NCBI RefSeq assembly: GCF_014852585.1
Contig: NZ_JACVBX010000014.1
Span: forward strand, 104,294-168,293
DNA from: Pseudomonas sp. PDM18
Lineage (GTDB): Bacteria > Pseudomonadota > Gammaproteobacteria > Pseudomonadales > Pseudomonadaceae
Direction: 5' to 3'
DNA length: 64,000 nucleotides
In this document: piece by piece, positions 17,136 through 25,106 of the stretch
How positions within the stretch are numbered: the stretch's first letter is position 1
Layout: every line of letters starts with the position of its first letter
Position numbers and translations under genes: made by a program
The notes under the pieces: model-generated
Databases searched by the model: none
Seen by the model: only the letters and a program-made list of their open reading frames with translations
Told to the model about the DNA's origin: nothing

Positions 17136-18010
17136 TCGTGGCTCAGCAGGAAGCGCGACACGCGCGCGGCGCTGTCCTCGGGGAATTCCTGCATGAAGCA
17201 GTGGCCGCCATCGACGCACTGGCCGCTCACCACCTTGTTCACTGCACACCAGCGCGCCACCGACTTGGGCACGAACGGGTAGGTACGCTCGCCAAACAGC
17301 ACCTGGGTCGGCGTCGCCACCTTGGCCAGTGTCGGCCACAGGCGCTTGGGGAAGGAGCTGAAGATTTCCGCCTCGCGGCTGGGCCGGCATTTCAGCTCGA
17401 CGCCCGCCTCGGTGCGCTTCAGCGCGTTCTCCACATAGGCCCATAGCGCTTCGTCGGTCCAGCCCTTGAAGATGCCGCGGCCGTGCAGGCCGGTGTAGGC
17501 CGCCTCGCGGTCCGGCCACTGGCTGCGCCGCGAGCGCGCCTTCTGCACCATGGTGCGGCGCTTGTGCAAGCCGAGCACTTCAGAGAGCGCCATCACGCCG
17601 ATCATCGCCGGGGTGAACAACACCGGATCGAGCAGCACCGCGCGGCGGAACAGCTCGGGATGACGACCGAGGATCAGGCTGGTGAGCACGCCGCCAAAGC
17701 TGTGCCCGGCCGCGTAATGCGGCACGTCGCCGAACACTTTGCTGCCGGCCTGGAAGGCTTCCACCGCCATCTCGGCGTTGCGGTTCCAGCCGTGGAAACG
17801 TCCGCCGTGGTCACTGTCGCCATGGCCCTGCACGTCGCACAGCCAGAGGTCGAAATCCTGCGCCAGTACTTTCAGCATCGGCTCGTAGGCGCGGCCGCAG
17901 AAGCCGTTGCCATGCAGGAAGTGCAGCAGCGGCTTGCCGCTGGGCTCGCTGCGCCAGCCGCGCAGGGTGAAACCGGCGGACCCTTCGTGGGTCCAGGGCG
18001 ACAACTGCAT
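17132..18010 (-). CDS. Alpha/beta hydrolase
   Basis: 292 residues. Oxyanion-hole motif HGNG at 33-36 and nucleophile elbow GHSFGG at 102-107 (Ser104); the acid lies in the 220-245 region and the histidine is in DGGHCFMQEF near residue 270. No signal peptide, so cytoplasmic. Substrate cannot be inferred. Coupled to the small downstream protein by a 4-base overlap and divergent from mifS. Confidence 0.85.
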   Translation of the reverse strand: MQLSPWTHEGSAGFTLRGWRSEPSGKPLLHFLHGNGFCGRAYEPMLKVLAQDFDLWLCDVQGHGDSDHGGRFHGWNRNAEMAVEAFQAGSKVFGDVPHYAAGHSFGGVLTSLILGRHPELFRRAVLLDPVLFTPAMIGVMALSEVLGLHKRRTMVQKARSRRSQWPDREAAYTGLHGRGIFKGWTDEALWAYVENALKRTEAGVELKCRPSREAEIFSSFPKRLWPTLAKVATPTQVLFGERTYPFVPKSVARWCAVNKVVSGQCVDGGHCFMQEFPEDSAARVSRFLLSHE

Positions 18011-18114
18011 CGAAGCTCTCCATCGGGATGCCGGCAGTGTAGCGAGGCGGCGGGGCGCCGGACCAGCTCGCGGCCGTGCTATTGTCGCCAGCCGTTGGTC
18101 GAACCCCGTCGAAC

Positions 18115-19878
18115 ATGTCGCCTACCCGCCCCTTACGCCTGCTGCTGATCTGCCTGCTCCTGCTGGCCGGGCTGGTGCTGTCGGTGTTCTGGGCCGGCGA
18201 AAAGGCGCGGCACCGCGCGCTGCTCGCCGAAGCGGAAGCCGCCCATGAGCAACTCGGCCTCTACGCCAACTCCCTGCACACCCTGATCGAACGCTTCCGC
18301 AGCATCCCCGCCGTGCTCGCGCTGGACCCGGAACTGCGCGCGGCCATGCGCGGCCCGGTCACCGGCGAGCTGCAGCACCGGCTCAACCTCAAGCTGCAGG
18401 AAATCAATGGCGCGGCGCGCTCCTCGACCCTGGAGCTGCTGGACCACACCGGCCTTGCCGTGGCTGCCAGCAACTGGAACCTGCCGGTCAGCTACGTCGG
18501 CCACAACTACGGCTTCCGCCCCTACTTCCGCCAGACCATCGCCCAGGGCGCCGGGCGCTTTTACGCGGTCGGCGTGACCAGCGGGATTCCCGGCTACTTC
18601 CTGTCCAACGCCCTGCGCGACGACGACGGCACCTTCCTCGGCGCCATCGTGGTCAAGCTGGAATTCCCCGACCTCGAGCGCCAGTGGAGCCAGACCCCGG
18701 ACGTTGTGCTGGTGAGCGACAGCAAGGGCGTGGTGTTCCTCGCCAACCACCCGCGCTGGCGCTACCGCGAACTGCAACCGCTGGACGCCGTGGCCCGCGC
18801 CGAGATGGCCGACACCCGCCAGTACCACAAACAGCCGCTCAGCGCGCTGCCGCACCGGACGCTGGAAACCCTCGGCGAGCACGCGCGCATGGTTCGCGTC
18901 GACGGCCAGGACATCAGCGGCGACTACCTCTGGCAATCGGTCGGCCTGCCGGAAGACGAGTGGACCCTGCACCTGCTGCGCAATCCCCACGGCGTGCAGT
19001 CCGACGTCACCAGCGCGCGGCTTGCTGCTGCCGGGGTCTGGCTGGCGCTGGTGTTCCTCGTGCTCTGGCTGCAACAGCGCCGCCGCCTGGCGCGCCTGCG
19101 CCAGCGCAATCAGGAAGAGCTGGAACGCCTGGTGGAGCAGCGCACCGCCGCCCTGCGCACCGCTCAGGACGGCCTGGTGCAGGCGGCCAAGCTCGCCGCG
19201 CTGGGGCAGATGTCCGCCGCGCTGGCCCATGAGATCAACCAGCCGCTCACCGCGCAACGCATGCAGCTCGCCAGCGTGCGCCTGCTGCTCGACGCCGGCC
19301 GCCAGGACGATGCCCGCGCGGCGCTGGTGCGCGTGGATGAACTGCTCGAACGCATGGCCGCGCTCACCGGCCACCTCAAGACCTTCGCCCGCAAGACGCC
19401 TGGCGGCCTGCGCGAACGCATCGAACTGGGCCACGTGATCGAGCAGGCCTTGCAGCTGCTGGCCGTGCGCATCCGCGCCGAAGGTGTGGAGATCAGCCAG
19501 GACCTCGACCTGCCCGCCTGGGTACTGGGCGATGCGATCCGCCTGGAACAGGTGCTGGTCAACCTGATCCGCAACGCCCTCGACGCCGTCTCCCACACCG
19601 ACCAGCCGCAGATCCGCCTGACCCTGCGCCGCAACGGCGAACACTGGTACCTGGAAGTCGCCGACAACGGCCCCGGCATCGACGAAGCCCATCTGGCCAG
19701 CGTCTTCGACCCCTTCTTCACCACCAAGCCGGTGGGCGAAGGACTGGGCCTGGGGCTGGCGGTATCCTATGGCATCGTCCACGAACTCGGCGGGCACCTC
19801 GGCGCCGCCAACCAGCCCCCCGGCGGCGCGGTGTTCCGCCTCAGCCTGCCGGCCGCCAGCGAAGAAAGAAGACCATGA
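18115..19878 (+). CDS. mifS: Sensor histidine kinase MifS
   Basis: 587 residues. Two membrane helices, at about 8-28 and 305-325, bracket a periplasmic double-Cache-like sensor as in DctB. A short coiled region leads to HisKA with His372 in LAHEINQPL, then the ATPase domain with DNGPGID and GLGLGLAVSYG. MifS works with MifR; in P. aeruginosa they control alpha-ketoglutarate use through a dicarboxylate transporter. The assignment rests on domain order and the flanking PAO1-like gene order. No transporter gene is next to it here. The stop overlaps the mifR start by four bases. Confidence 0.8.
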   Translation: MSPTRPLRLLLICLLLLAGLVLSVFWAGEKARHRALLAEAEAAHEQLGLYANSLHTLIERFRSIPAVLALDPELRAAMRGPVTGELQHRLNLKLQEINGAARSSTLELLDHTGLAVAASNWNLPVSYVGHNYGFRPYFRQTIAQGAGRFYAVGVTSGIPGYFLSNALRDDDGTFLGAIVVKLEFPDLERQWSQTPDVVLVSDSKGVVFLANHPRWRYRELQPLDAVARAEMADTRQYHKQPLSALPHRTLETLGEHARMVRVDGQDISGDYLWQSVGLPEDEWTLHLLRNPHGVQSDVTSARLAAAGVWLALVFLVLWLQQRRRLARLRQRNQEELERLVEQRTAALRTAQDGLVQAAKLAALGQMSAALAHEINQPLTAQRMQLASVRLLLDAGRQDDARAALVRVDELLERMAALTGHLKTFARKTPGGLRERIELGHVIEQALQLLAVRIRAEGVEISQDLDLPAWVLGDAIRLEQVLVNLIRNALDAVSHTDQPQIRLTLRRNGEHWYLEVADNGPGIDEAHLASVFDPFFTTKPVGEGLGLGLAVSYGIVHELGGHLGAANQPPGGAVFRLSLPAASEERRP

Positions 19879-21209
19879 GCGAGACCATCCTCTTCGTCGA
19901 CGACGAAGCCGCCATCCGTGACGCCGTGCAGCAATGGCTGCAACTCTCCGGCTTCGATGTGCGCCTGTGCGGCAGTGCCGACGAGTGCCTGAAAAGCGTC
20001 TCCCGCGAGCTGCCCGGCGTGGTCATCAGCGATGTGCGCATGCCCGGCACCGACGGCCTGGCCCTGCTCGAACGCCTGCAGCAGATCGACCGCGATCTGC
20101 CGGTGATCATGGTCACCGGCCATGGCGATGTGCCCATGGCGGTGCAGGCGATGCGCCAGGGCGCCTACGACTTCATCGAGAAACCCTTCACCCCCGAACG
20201 CCTGCTCGACAGCCTGCGCCGCGCCCTTGAGAAACGCCGGCTGGTGCAGGAGAACCGCCAGCTGCGCGAACAGGCGGCGCTCAAGGACCAGATCGAATCG
20301 CGCCTGCTCGGCGTCTCGCGGCCCATGGAAACCCTGCGCCGACAGATCATGGCGCTGGCCGGTACGCCGGTGAATGTGCTGATCCGCGGCGACACCGGCA
20401 GCGGCAAGGAACTGGTCGCGCGCTGCCTGCACGACTTCGGCCCACGCGCCGGCAAGCCCTTCGTCGCGCTGAACTGCGCGGCGATTCCCGAGCAGTTGTT
20501 CGAGACCGAACTGTTCGGCCACGAAAGCGGCGCCTTCACTGGCGCCCAGGGAAAACGCATCGGCAAGCTGGAGCACTCCAACGGCGGCAGCCTGTTCCTC
20601 GACGAGATCGAGAGCATGCCGCTGGCCCAGCAGGTGAAGCTGCTGCGCGTGCTGCAGGAACAGCAACTGGAGCGCCTGGGCTCGAACCAGAGCATCAAGG
20701 TGGACCTGCGGGTGATCGCCGCGACCAAGCCTGACCTGCTCGAGGAAGCCCGCGCCGGGCGTTTCCGCGAGGACCTCGTGTACCGCCTGAACGTCGCCGA
20801 GCTGCGCCTGCCGCCGCTGCGCGAACGCCGCGAGGATATCCCGCTGCTGTTCGAGCACTACGCCCTGCTGGCCAGCGAGAAATTCGGCCGCGAAGCCGCG
20901 CCGCTCTCCGCCAGCGAACTGGCGCGCCTGCTCGCCCACGACTGGCCGGGCAACGTGCGCGAACTGGCCAACGCCGCCGAGCGCCATGTGCTCGGCCTGG
21001 ACCGCGCCGAGCTGCCGATCGAGCCCGCCGGCAACGGCCTGTTCGAACGCATGGAAGCCTATGAGGCAGAGTGCATCCGCCAGGCACTGGGCCAGTGCAA
21101 GGGCGACATCAAGGCGGTGATGGAGCTGCTCGGCCTGCCGCGCCGCACCCTCAACGAGAAGATGCAGCGCCACGGGCTAAGCCGCGGGGATTACCTGAGC
21201 GAGGACTGA
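19875..21209 (+). CDS. mifR: Sigma-54-dependent response regulator MifR
   Basis: 444 residues of NtrC/DctD type. Receiver domain 1-120 with phospho-acceptor Asp53; AAA+ domain with Walker A GDTGSGKE at 172-179 and the sigma-54-contacting GAFTGA loop at 219-224; C-terminal Fis-type helix-turn-helix at about 400-440 (CKGDIKAVMELLGLPRRTLNEKMQRHGL). It activates sigma-54 promoters after phosphorylation by MifS, encoded just upstream with an ATGA overlap. Confidence 0.85.
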   Translation: MSETILFVDDEAAIRDAVQQWLQLSGFDVRLCGSADECLKSVSRELPGVVISDVRMPGTDGLALLERLQQIDRDLPVIMVTGHGDVPMAVQAMRQGAYDFIEKPFTPERLLDSLRRALEKRRLVQENRQLREQAALKDQIESRLLGVSRPMETLRRQIMALAGTPVNVLIRGDTGSGKELVARCLHDFGPRAGKPFVALNCAAIPEQLFETELFGHESGAFTGAQGKRIGKLEHSNGGSLFLDEIESMPLAQQVKLLRVLQEQQLERLGSNQSIKVDLRVIAATKPDLLEEARAGRFREDLVYRLNVAELRLPPLRERREDIPLLFEHYALLASEKFGREAAPLSASELARLLAHDWPGNVRELANAAERHVLGLDRAELPIEPAGNGLFERMEAYEAECIRQALGQCKGDIKAVMELLGLPRRTLNEKMQRHGLSRGDYLSED

Positions 21210-22195
21210 GCCAGTTCTTCGGCGAAGAACCAGCCGGTGCACCAGCGCGCCAGCGGCCAGAGCAGCGCCAGCAGCAGGATCGCCGGCGGCAGCAGGTAGA
21301 GCGGCAGGCTGCTGGAGTTCAGCGAGCTGTAGGCGGCGAAGGCCACGAGGATCGAGACCAGAGCGATCGCGACCACCCACAGCACCAGCAGCACCAGCGC
21401 ACAGCCCAGCACCCGACCGGCCGCGAAGCGCACGACCTGCGCTGGCAGACGCGTGTGCACCGCCGCCATGACAATGGCGAAGGGCAGCACACCGCCCGCC
21501 AGCAGGAACACCGATTGCCAGCCGTCCGCGCCGCTGTAAAGGTAAAGCACCCCATAGCTGAGCGCGGCCAGCGCCTTGTAGATCAGCGCGCTGAAGCAAA
21601 GCGCCACCCCCAGCGATACCTGCCAGGACGGCAGCGCAAAGGTCTCGCCGGGCGCCAGCTGCTGGGAGCGTGAACGCGCCAGTGACAGCACCCCCCAGAG
21701 CGGTAACAGGCAACCCAGAACTAGATTGATCAGCGAATTGGCCTGGCCGTAGAGGACCATCCAGAGGGTCCGGGCATCCTGCTCGAACGCCCATTGATAA
21801 AAAGACACGCTCAGATAGGACGCGACCGTGCTGACGACCATGGTGGCAATCAGATAGGCCACGCCGAAGCCTACCAGCAATCCGGCCAGCGGCTGGAAGC
21901 GGGCGATGCCATGGCGTTCGCGCAGGTGATGCACCATCAGCAGGACCGCCGCCGCATAGAAGACCAGCCCGCCCAGCCAGTTCGCCAGCATCGTGGGCAG
22001 GTATTGCGGAAGGCGCTCACGGTAGCTGCCCAGGTCGCCGATCCACTGCACGGCATTGCTGCCGAAGAACGCCACCGCCGCTGCCACGATCATCGCGGCG
22101 ACGAACTGCAGGGGCTGGTTGCTGGCGGACGGCGCAGCAGCAATTGATGCGCTGAGTGGCGCATGGGGTGTCGCGAAGGGGTTATCGGTGGTCAT
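21191..22195 (-). CDS. Polytopic membrane protein, unknown function
   Basis: 334 residues. After a polar 30-residue N-terminus there are about seven or eight hydrophobic segments (for example FVAAMIVAAAVAFFGSNAVQWIG, GGLVFYAAAVLLMVHHL and VLGCALVLLVLWVVAIALVSILVAF). I recognise no family motif. Start placed at 22195 because an AAGGATG ribosome-binding site precedes it; a longer in-frame form lacks one. The 3' end overlaps the mifR 3' end by 19 bases on the opposite strand. Confidence 0.7.
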   Translation of the reverse strand: MTTDNPFATPHAPLSASIAAAPSASNQPLQFVAAMIVAAAVAFFGSNAVQWIGDLGSYRERLPQYLPTMLANWLGGLVFYAAAVLLMVHHLRERHGIARFQPLAGLLVGFGVAYLIATMVVSTVASYLSVSFYQWAFEQDARTLWMVLYGQANSLINLVLGCLLPLWGVLSLARSRSQQLAPGETFALPSWQVSLGVALCFSALIYKALAALSYGVLYLYSGADGWQSVFLLAGGVLPFAIVMAAVHTRLPAQVVRFAAGRVLGCALVLLVLWVVAIALVSILVAFAAYSSLNSSSLPLYLLPPAILLLALLWPLARWCTGWFFAEELAQSSLR

Positions 22196-22272
22196 CTCGG
22201 CATCCTTGTCGAATCCGGCTCGTAGCGCGGAGTGCGCCCAGCCTAACAGTCCACCGCCGCTTTTCCACCGGC

Positions 22273-22302
22273 AAAAAAAAGGCCGCTGAAAGCAGCGGCC
22301 TT
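22273..22302 (-). terminator. Strong intrinsic terminator (leftward)
   Basis: Stem AAGGCCGCTG with its exact complement around three bases, followed on the minus strand by eight T. No protein gene ends just upstream of it, which is the basis for the small-RNA candidate. Confidence 0.85.
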
Positions 22303-22412
22303 GAGACGGACATCGATCTGGAGCAATCAAGAATCGACGTCGGGAAGCTTGCCGGCGGTGAGGCCGGTAACGGCGCTGCTCGAATGCCGCGTCGTTGGGT
22401 CAAGTATATTGA
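22273..22412 (-). ncRNA. Candidate small RNA
   Basis: The interval between two strong leftward terminators (22497-22525 and 22273-22302) has no convincing reading frame. Minus-strand TATACT at about 22415 sits inside the palindrome GGTCAA-TATAC-TTGACC and could be a -10 box; the -35 is weak. A second palindrome TTACAG-AAG-CTGTAA lies upstream at about 22455. A transcript of roughly 140 nt ending at the terminator is possible. The promoter is weak evidence; the terminator is strong. Confidence 0.3.
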
Positions 22413-22496
22413 CCGATTGGCCAGGAATACAGATCACCGGCGGCGAAAGACTGTTACAGCTTCTGTAATAGTCATCCTGATGCCGGAAGCGCAGGC

Positions 22497-22525
22497 AAAA
22501 AAAACGCCGCATGTCTTATGCGGCG
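22497..22525 (-). terminator. Intrinsic terminator of the small exported protein gene
   Basis: Perfect stem CGCCGCAT/ATGCGGCG with a five-base loop and eight T on the minus strand, 54 bases past the stop of the gene at 22580-22774. Confidence 0.85.
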
Positions 22526-22579
22526 CAAGGTGTTGAGAAGCCCGGCTCACGCTCCGGGCCTCCCGGGGGAAGCGGCCGA

Positions 22580-22774
22580 TCAGGAATCGGCGTTACTGCC
22601 AGCGGCGGCCTTGGCGGTCTGCTCGGCGGACTGGGCCTGCTGCTGGGCAATCACTGCTTCGTTGGCCTTGACCATCTTGTCGGTCATCAGGCGCGATTCT
22701 TCGGCGAAGCTCAACTGAGTGAAGGACAGCGAGCAGACGGACAGCAGGGCAGCAACATAAAGCGAACGGGACAT
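22580..22774 (-). CDS. Small exported protein (64 aa)
   Basis: 64 residues with a signal peptide MSRSLYVAALLSVCSLSFTQLSFA, then a mature part of about 40 residues that is helical and Ala/Gln-rich (ESRLMTDKMVKANEAVIAQQ...). Start chosen for the AGGATC-type ribosome-binding site; a longer in-frame form adds a non-signal-like leader. Followed by a strong terminator, hence a genuine short transcript. No family recognised. Confidence 0.7.
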   Translation of the reverse strand: MSRSLYVAALLSVCSLSFTQLSFAEESRLMTDKMVKANEAVIAQQQAQSAEQTAKAAAGSNADS

Positions 22775-22967
22775 GACGGTGATCCTTTCTGAACACCCGA
22801 TTGGTCGGGGTTGATGAAAGGTTACGGCGCAACAGTCCCTCGAAAAATAGCTAGCTAACCAACAAAGCATTGCCTAAAAAGCAACAATCCGCGCCGATCG
22901 TCCGAGAACACCGATATAGAGCGGCTGCGACGATCTGCCACGCTAGCGCCCAAAGCCCGAGACGGCC

Positions 22968-23903
22968 TTATGCCCAGTTGACGGGATCGTTGAGCGCTGC
23001 TTCGTCTTCCTCGAATACCCGCGGCAGCTCAGCCTTGAGGAATTCGACCCAGGTGCGGATCTTCGCGTCGAGGAAGCGCCGCGATGGGTATAGCGCATAG
23101 ATCTGCCGCACGTGCAGGCTGTGCCGGGGCAGTACGCGTACCAGCGAACGCCGGCGCAAGGCGGGGGCAGCGACGTAGCTGGGCAGCAGGCAGATGCCCA
23201 TGCCGGCGGCCGCGGCGCCGGTCAGCGCCTCGGCGACGTTGACCATGAAGGTGTCGCGCGGGCGGATCACGCTTTCCTCGTTGCCCTCCTCGAACGCCCA
23301 GCCTTCGGGGAAGGTCGGGTCCTGCAGGCGCAGGCACTGGTGCTGGTGCAGGTCGGCGACGCTGGTCGGGGTGCCGCGCCGCTTGAGGTACTCGGGGCTG
23401 GCACAGAGCACGCTGTAGATGGTGCCCAGGGTCTGGGCGACGAACTCGGAGTCGGGCAGCTCGCGGTCGCGGGTGATCACCACGTCCTGGCCTTCCTCGA
23501 GGATGTCCGGTTGGCGCTGGGCCAGGGTCAGCTCGATGTAGACCTCGGGGAAGGACTCGCAGTAGCGCGAGATCAGCGGGATCAGGTGCTGCTGGCCCAG
23601 CCCGGTGAGCGAGTGCACACGCAGGCGACCGCGCGGGTTCAGATGCGCGCCACTGGCTTCGGCCTGGGCTTCATCGACATCGGCGAGGATTTCCCGGCAG
23701 CGCAGCAGGTAGCGCTCACCGGTTTCGGTCAGCGCCAGGCGTCTTGTCGTGCGGTGCAGCAGGCGCGCTTCCAGCTGGGCTTCGAGGTCGGAGACCACGC
23801 GCGAGACCTGGGCTGTGGATAACCCCAGGGCGTTGGCGGCGGCGGTGAAACTGCCGGCATCCACCACCCGGACGAATGCCCGCATCGCGTGAAGTACGTC
23901 CAT
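22968..23903 (-). CDS. LysR-family transcriptional regulator
   Basis: 311 residues. N-terminal winged helix (MDVLHAMRAFVRVVDAGSFTAAANALGLSTAQVSRVVSDLEAQL), linker helix, then a periplasmic-binding-type effector domain to about 295. The start at 23903 has a GGGGGAA ribosome-binding site. No divergent partner gene: the opposite side carries a small-RNA candidate, so its target is not obvious from context. Confidence 0.9.
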   Translation of the reverse strand: MDVLHAMRAFVRVVDAGSFTAAANALGLSTAQVSRVVSDLEAQLEARLLHRTTRRLALTETGERYLLRCREILADVDEAQAEASGAHLNPRGRLRVHSLTGLGQQHLIPLISRYCESFPEVYIELTLAQRQPDILEEGQDVVITRDRELPDSEFVAQTLGTIYSVLCASPEYLKRRGTPTSVADLHQHQCLRLQDPTFPEGWAFEEGNEESVIRPRDTFMVNVAEALTGAAAAGMGICLLPSYVAAPALRRRSLVRVLPRHSLHVRQIYALYPSRRFLDAKIRTWVEFLKAELPRVFEEDEAALNDPVNWA

Positions 23904-24031
23904 GCTTCCCCCTGCCTGTTGATCTTGTCGTAGGCGCCTGTAGGAGACGACAACCATTGTTGTCCGCGCCGCAAAACTGAATCGCAGTATAGGGTCGTTT
24001 TTTGCCGATTGTTACCACGTATAGTGCCGGA

Positions 24032-24176
24032 CAAGTCGCTGCAGCAACGTTGGGCATACCAGGCTCATCGTACGGCCGCCGATACACCAATCGACGGCCC
24101 TCTCCCCCGCGCATACCTGGCTGCAGCGACTGACTTTTTCTCCAGGGGCGGCCATCTTCGGATGACCGCCCTTTTT
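24032..24176 (+). ncRNA. Candidate structured small RNA with UUCG terminator
   Basis: GTCGCTGCAG at 24035-24044 pairs perfectly with CTGCAGCGAC at 24121-24130, closing an 86-nt distance, and this is followed by TGACTTTTT and a GC-rich hairpin with a TTCG tetraloop and five T (24146-24176). A TATAGT -10-like box sits at 24020-24025, a fitting distance before the first stem. No reading frame fits the segment. The -35 region is poor (GTTTTT). The closing stem plus terminator argue for a discrete structured transcript. Confidence 0.45.
24146..24176 (+). terminator. Intrinsic terminator with TTCG loop
   Basis: Eleven-base stem with a CA mismatch, TTCG tetraloop, then CTTTTT; rightward. No protein gene precedes it on this strand. 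Confidence 0.85.
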
Positions 24177-24211
24177 CGTTTCTGGCGTCGGGGTCTGGTG
24201 CGGGGCTTGTC

Positions 24212-24312
24212 CCCTCACTCCAACCCTCTCCCCCAGGAGAGGGTTGGAGTGAGGGTGAGGGCGGCCGAAAACACCGGAGTAAAGCAGGGTTCGCGAGCAA
24301 GCTCGCTCCTAC
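24212..24312. repeat. Long palindrome CCCTCACTCCAACCCTCTCC and adjacent REP
   Basis: 24212-24256 is a perfect inverted repeat of about 19 bp around five bases. At 24289-24312 is one copy of the GTTCGCGAGCAAGCTCGCTC REP unit. Related 'CCCTCTCCC...GGGAGAGGG' palindromes occur at 25062, 29478 and 45338-45460. Confidence 0.85.
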
Positions 24313-24326
24313 AAGGGAAGAGCCGA

Positions 24327-25031
24327 TCAGCGCGGTAGCGGGTACAGGCGCTCGTCGAACTGCTCCAGGCGCACGAACTCCAGCGGCTGGTCGTTCTCCA
24401 GGTGCTGCAGGCGGTCCTGGTACTGGCGCAGGAAGTCCTGGCGCGCGTCGTTGCTGATGTAAGGCACGTGCCAGGCCACGAAGGGCGGCAGCACGCTCAT
24501 GCCGGTGTAAGCCAGGGTGCCGCGCAGGATCGGCCGCAGCATGTCTTCCAGCGGGCCGTGGATGGCGTCGTCGCCGAACATGTGGTCACGTCCGCCGAGG
24601 GTCACGGTTACCAGCGCCTTCTTGCCGGCCAGGCCGCCCTGGTCGTAGAAGCGCTTGCCGCCGTAGCAGATGCCCGAGACCAGCACGCGGTCGAACCAGC
24701 CTTTGAGGATGGCCGGCGCGGAGAACCAGTAGATCGGGAAGTTGAAGATCACCAGGTCCGCCCAGAGCAGCTTGTCCAACTCGGCCTGGATATCGGCGGC
24801 GATGGTCCTGGCCTTTGCGCCTTCACGCTGCTCCAGGGCGTAGACCAGGTACTCGGGGTTGGCACGGGCGCCAAAGTCAGCGGCGCTGGCCACCGGGTTC
24901 CAGTTCATCGCGTACAGGTCGGAGACCTGCACTTCATGGCCCTGGCCGCGCAGGGTTTCCTCGGCGAGTTGGTACAGCGCGGTGCTGAAGGATTGTGGTT
25001 CGTTGTGGGCGTGGACGATCAGTACGTTCAT
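24327..25031 (-). CDS. NAD(P)H-dependent flavodoxin-fold oxidoreductase (quinone reductase family)
   Basis: 234 residues. N-terminal MNVLIVHAHNEPQSFSTAL is the FMN/FAD phosphate-binding start of the NQO1/YwrO/MdaB family; FNFPIYWFSAPAILKGWFDRVL is the second flavin contact and GGRDHMFG matches family members. Two-electron reduction of quinones or similar acceptors. Last gene of the leftward aru cluster, 75 bases after the aldehyde dehydrogenase with a palindrome in the gap. Corresponds by order to PAO1 PA4975. Its part in arginine catabolism is unknown. Confidence 0.85.
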   Translation of the reverse strand: MNVLIVHAHNEPQSFSTALYQLAEETLRGQGHEVQVSDLYAMNWNPVASAADFGARANPEYLVYALEQREGAKARTIAADIQAELDKLLWADLVIFNFPIYWFSAPAILKGWFDRVLVSGICYGGKRFYDQGGLAGKKALVTVTLGGRDHMFGDDAIHGPLEDMLRPILRGTLAYTGMSVLPPFVAWHVPYISNDARQDFLRQYQDRLQHLENDQPLEFVRLEQFDERLYPLPR

Positions 25032-25061
25032 GTGGATTCCTGGAAACTCAGTGAGAGGCTG

Positions 25062-25090
25062 CCCTCACCCCAACCCCTCTCCCGGAGGGA
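25062..25090. repeat. Intercistronic palindrome (CCTCTCCC family)
   Basis: CCCTCTCCC-type inverted repeat around CGGAGG between the aldehyde dehydrogenase and oxidoreductase genes. It could lower expression of the downstream gene. Confidence 0.6.
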
Positions 25091-25106
25091 GAGGGAGCTG
25101 AAAACA

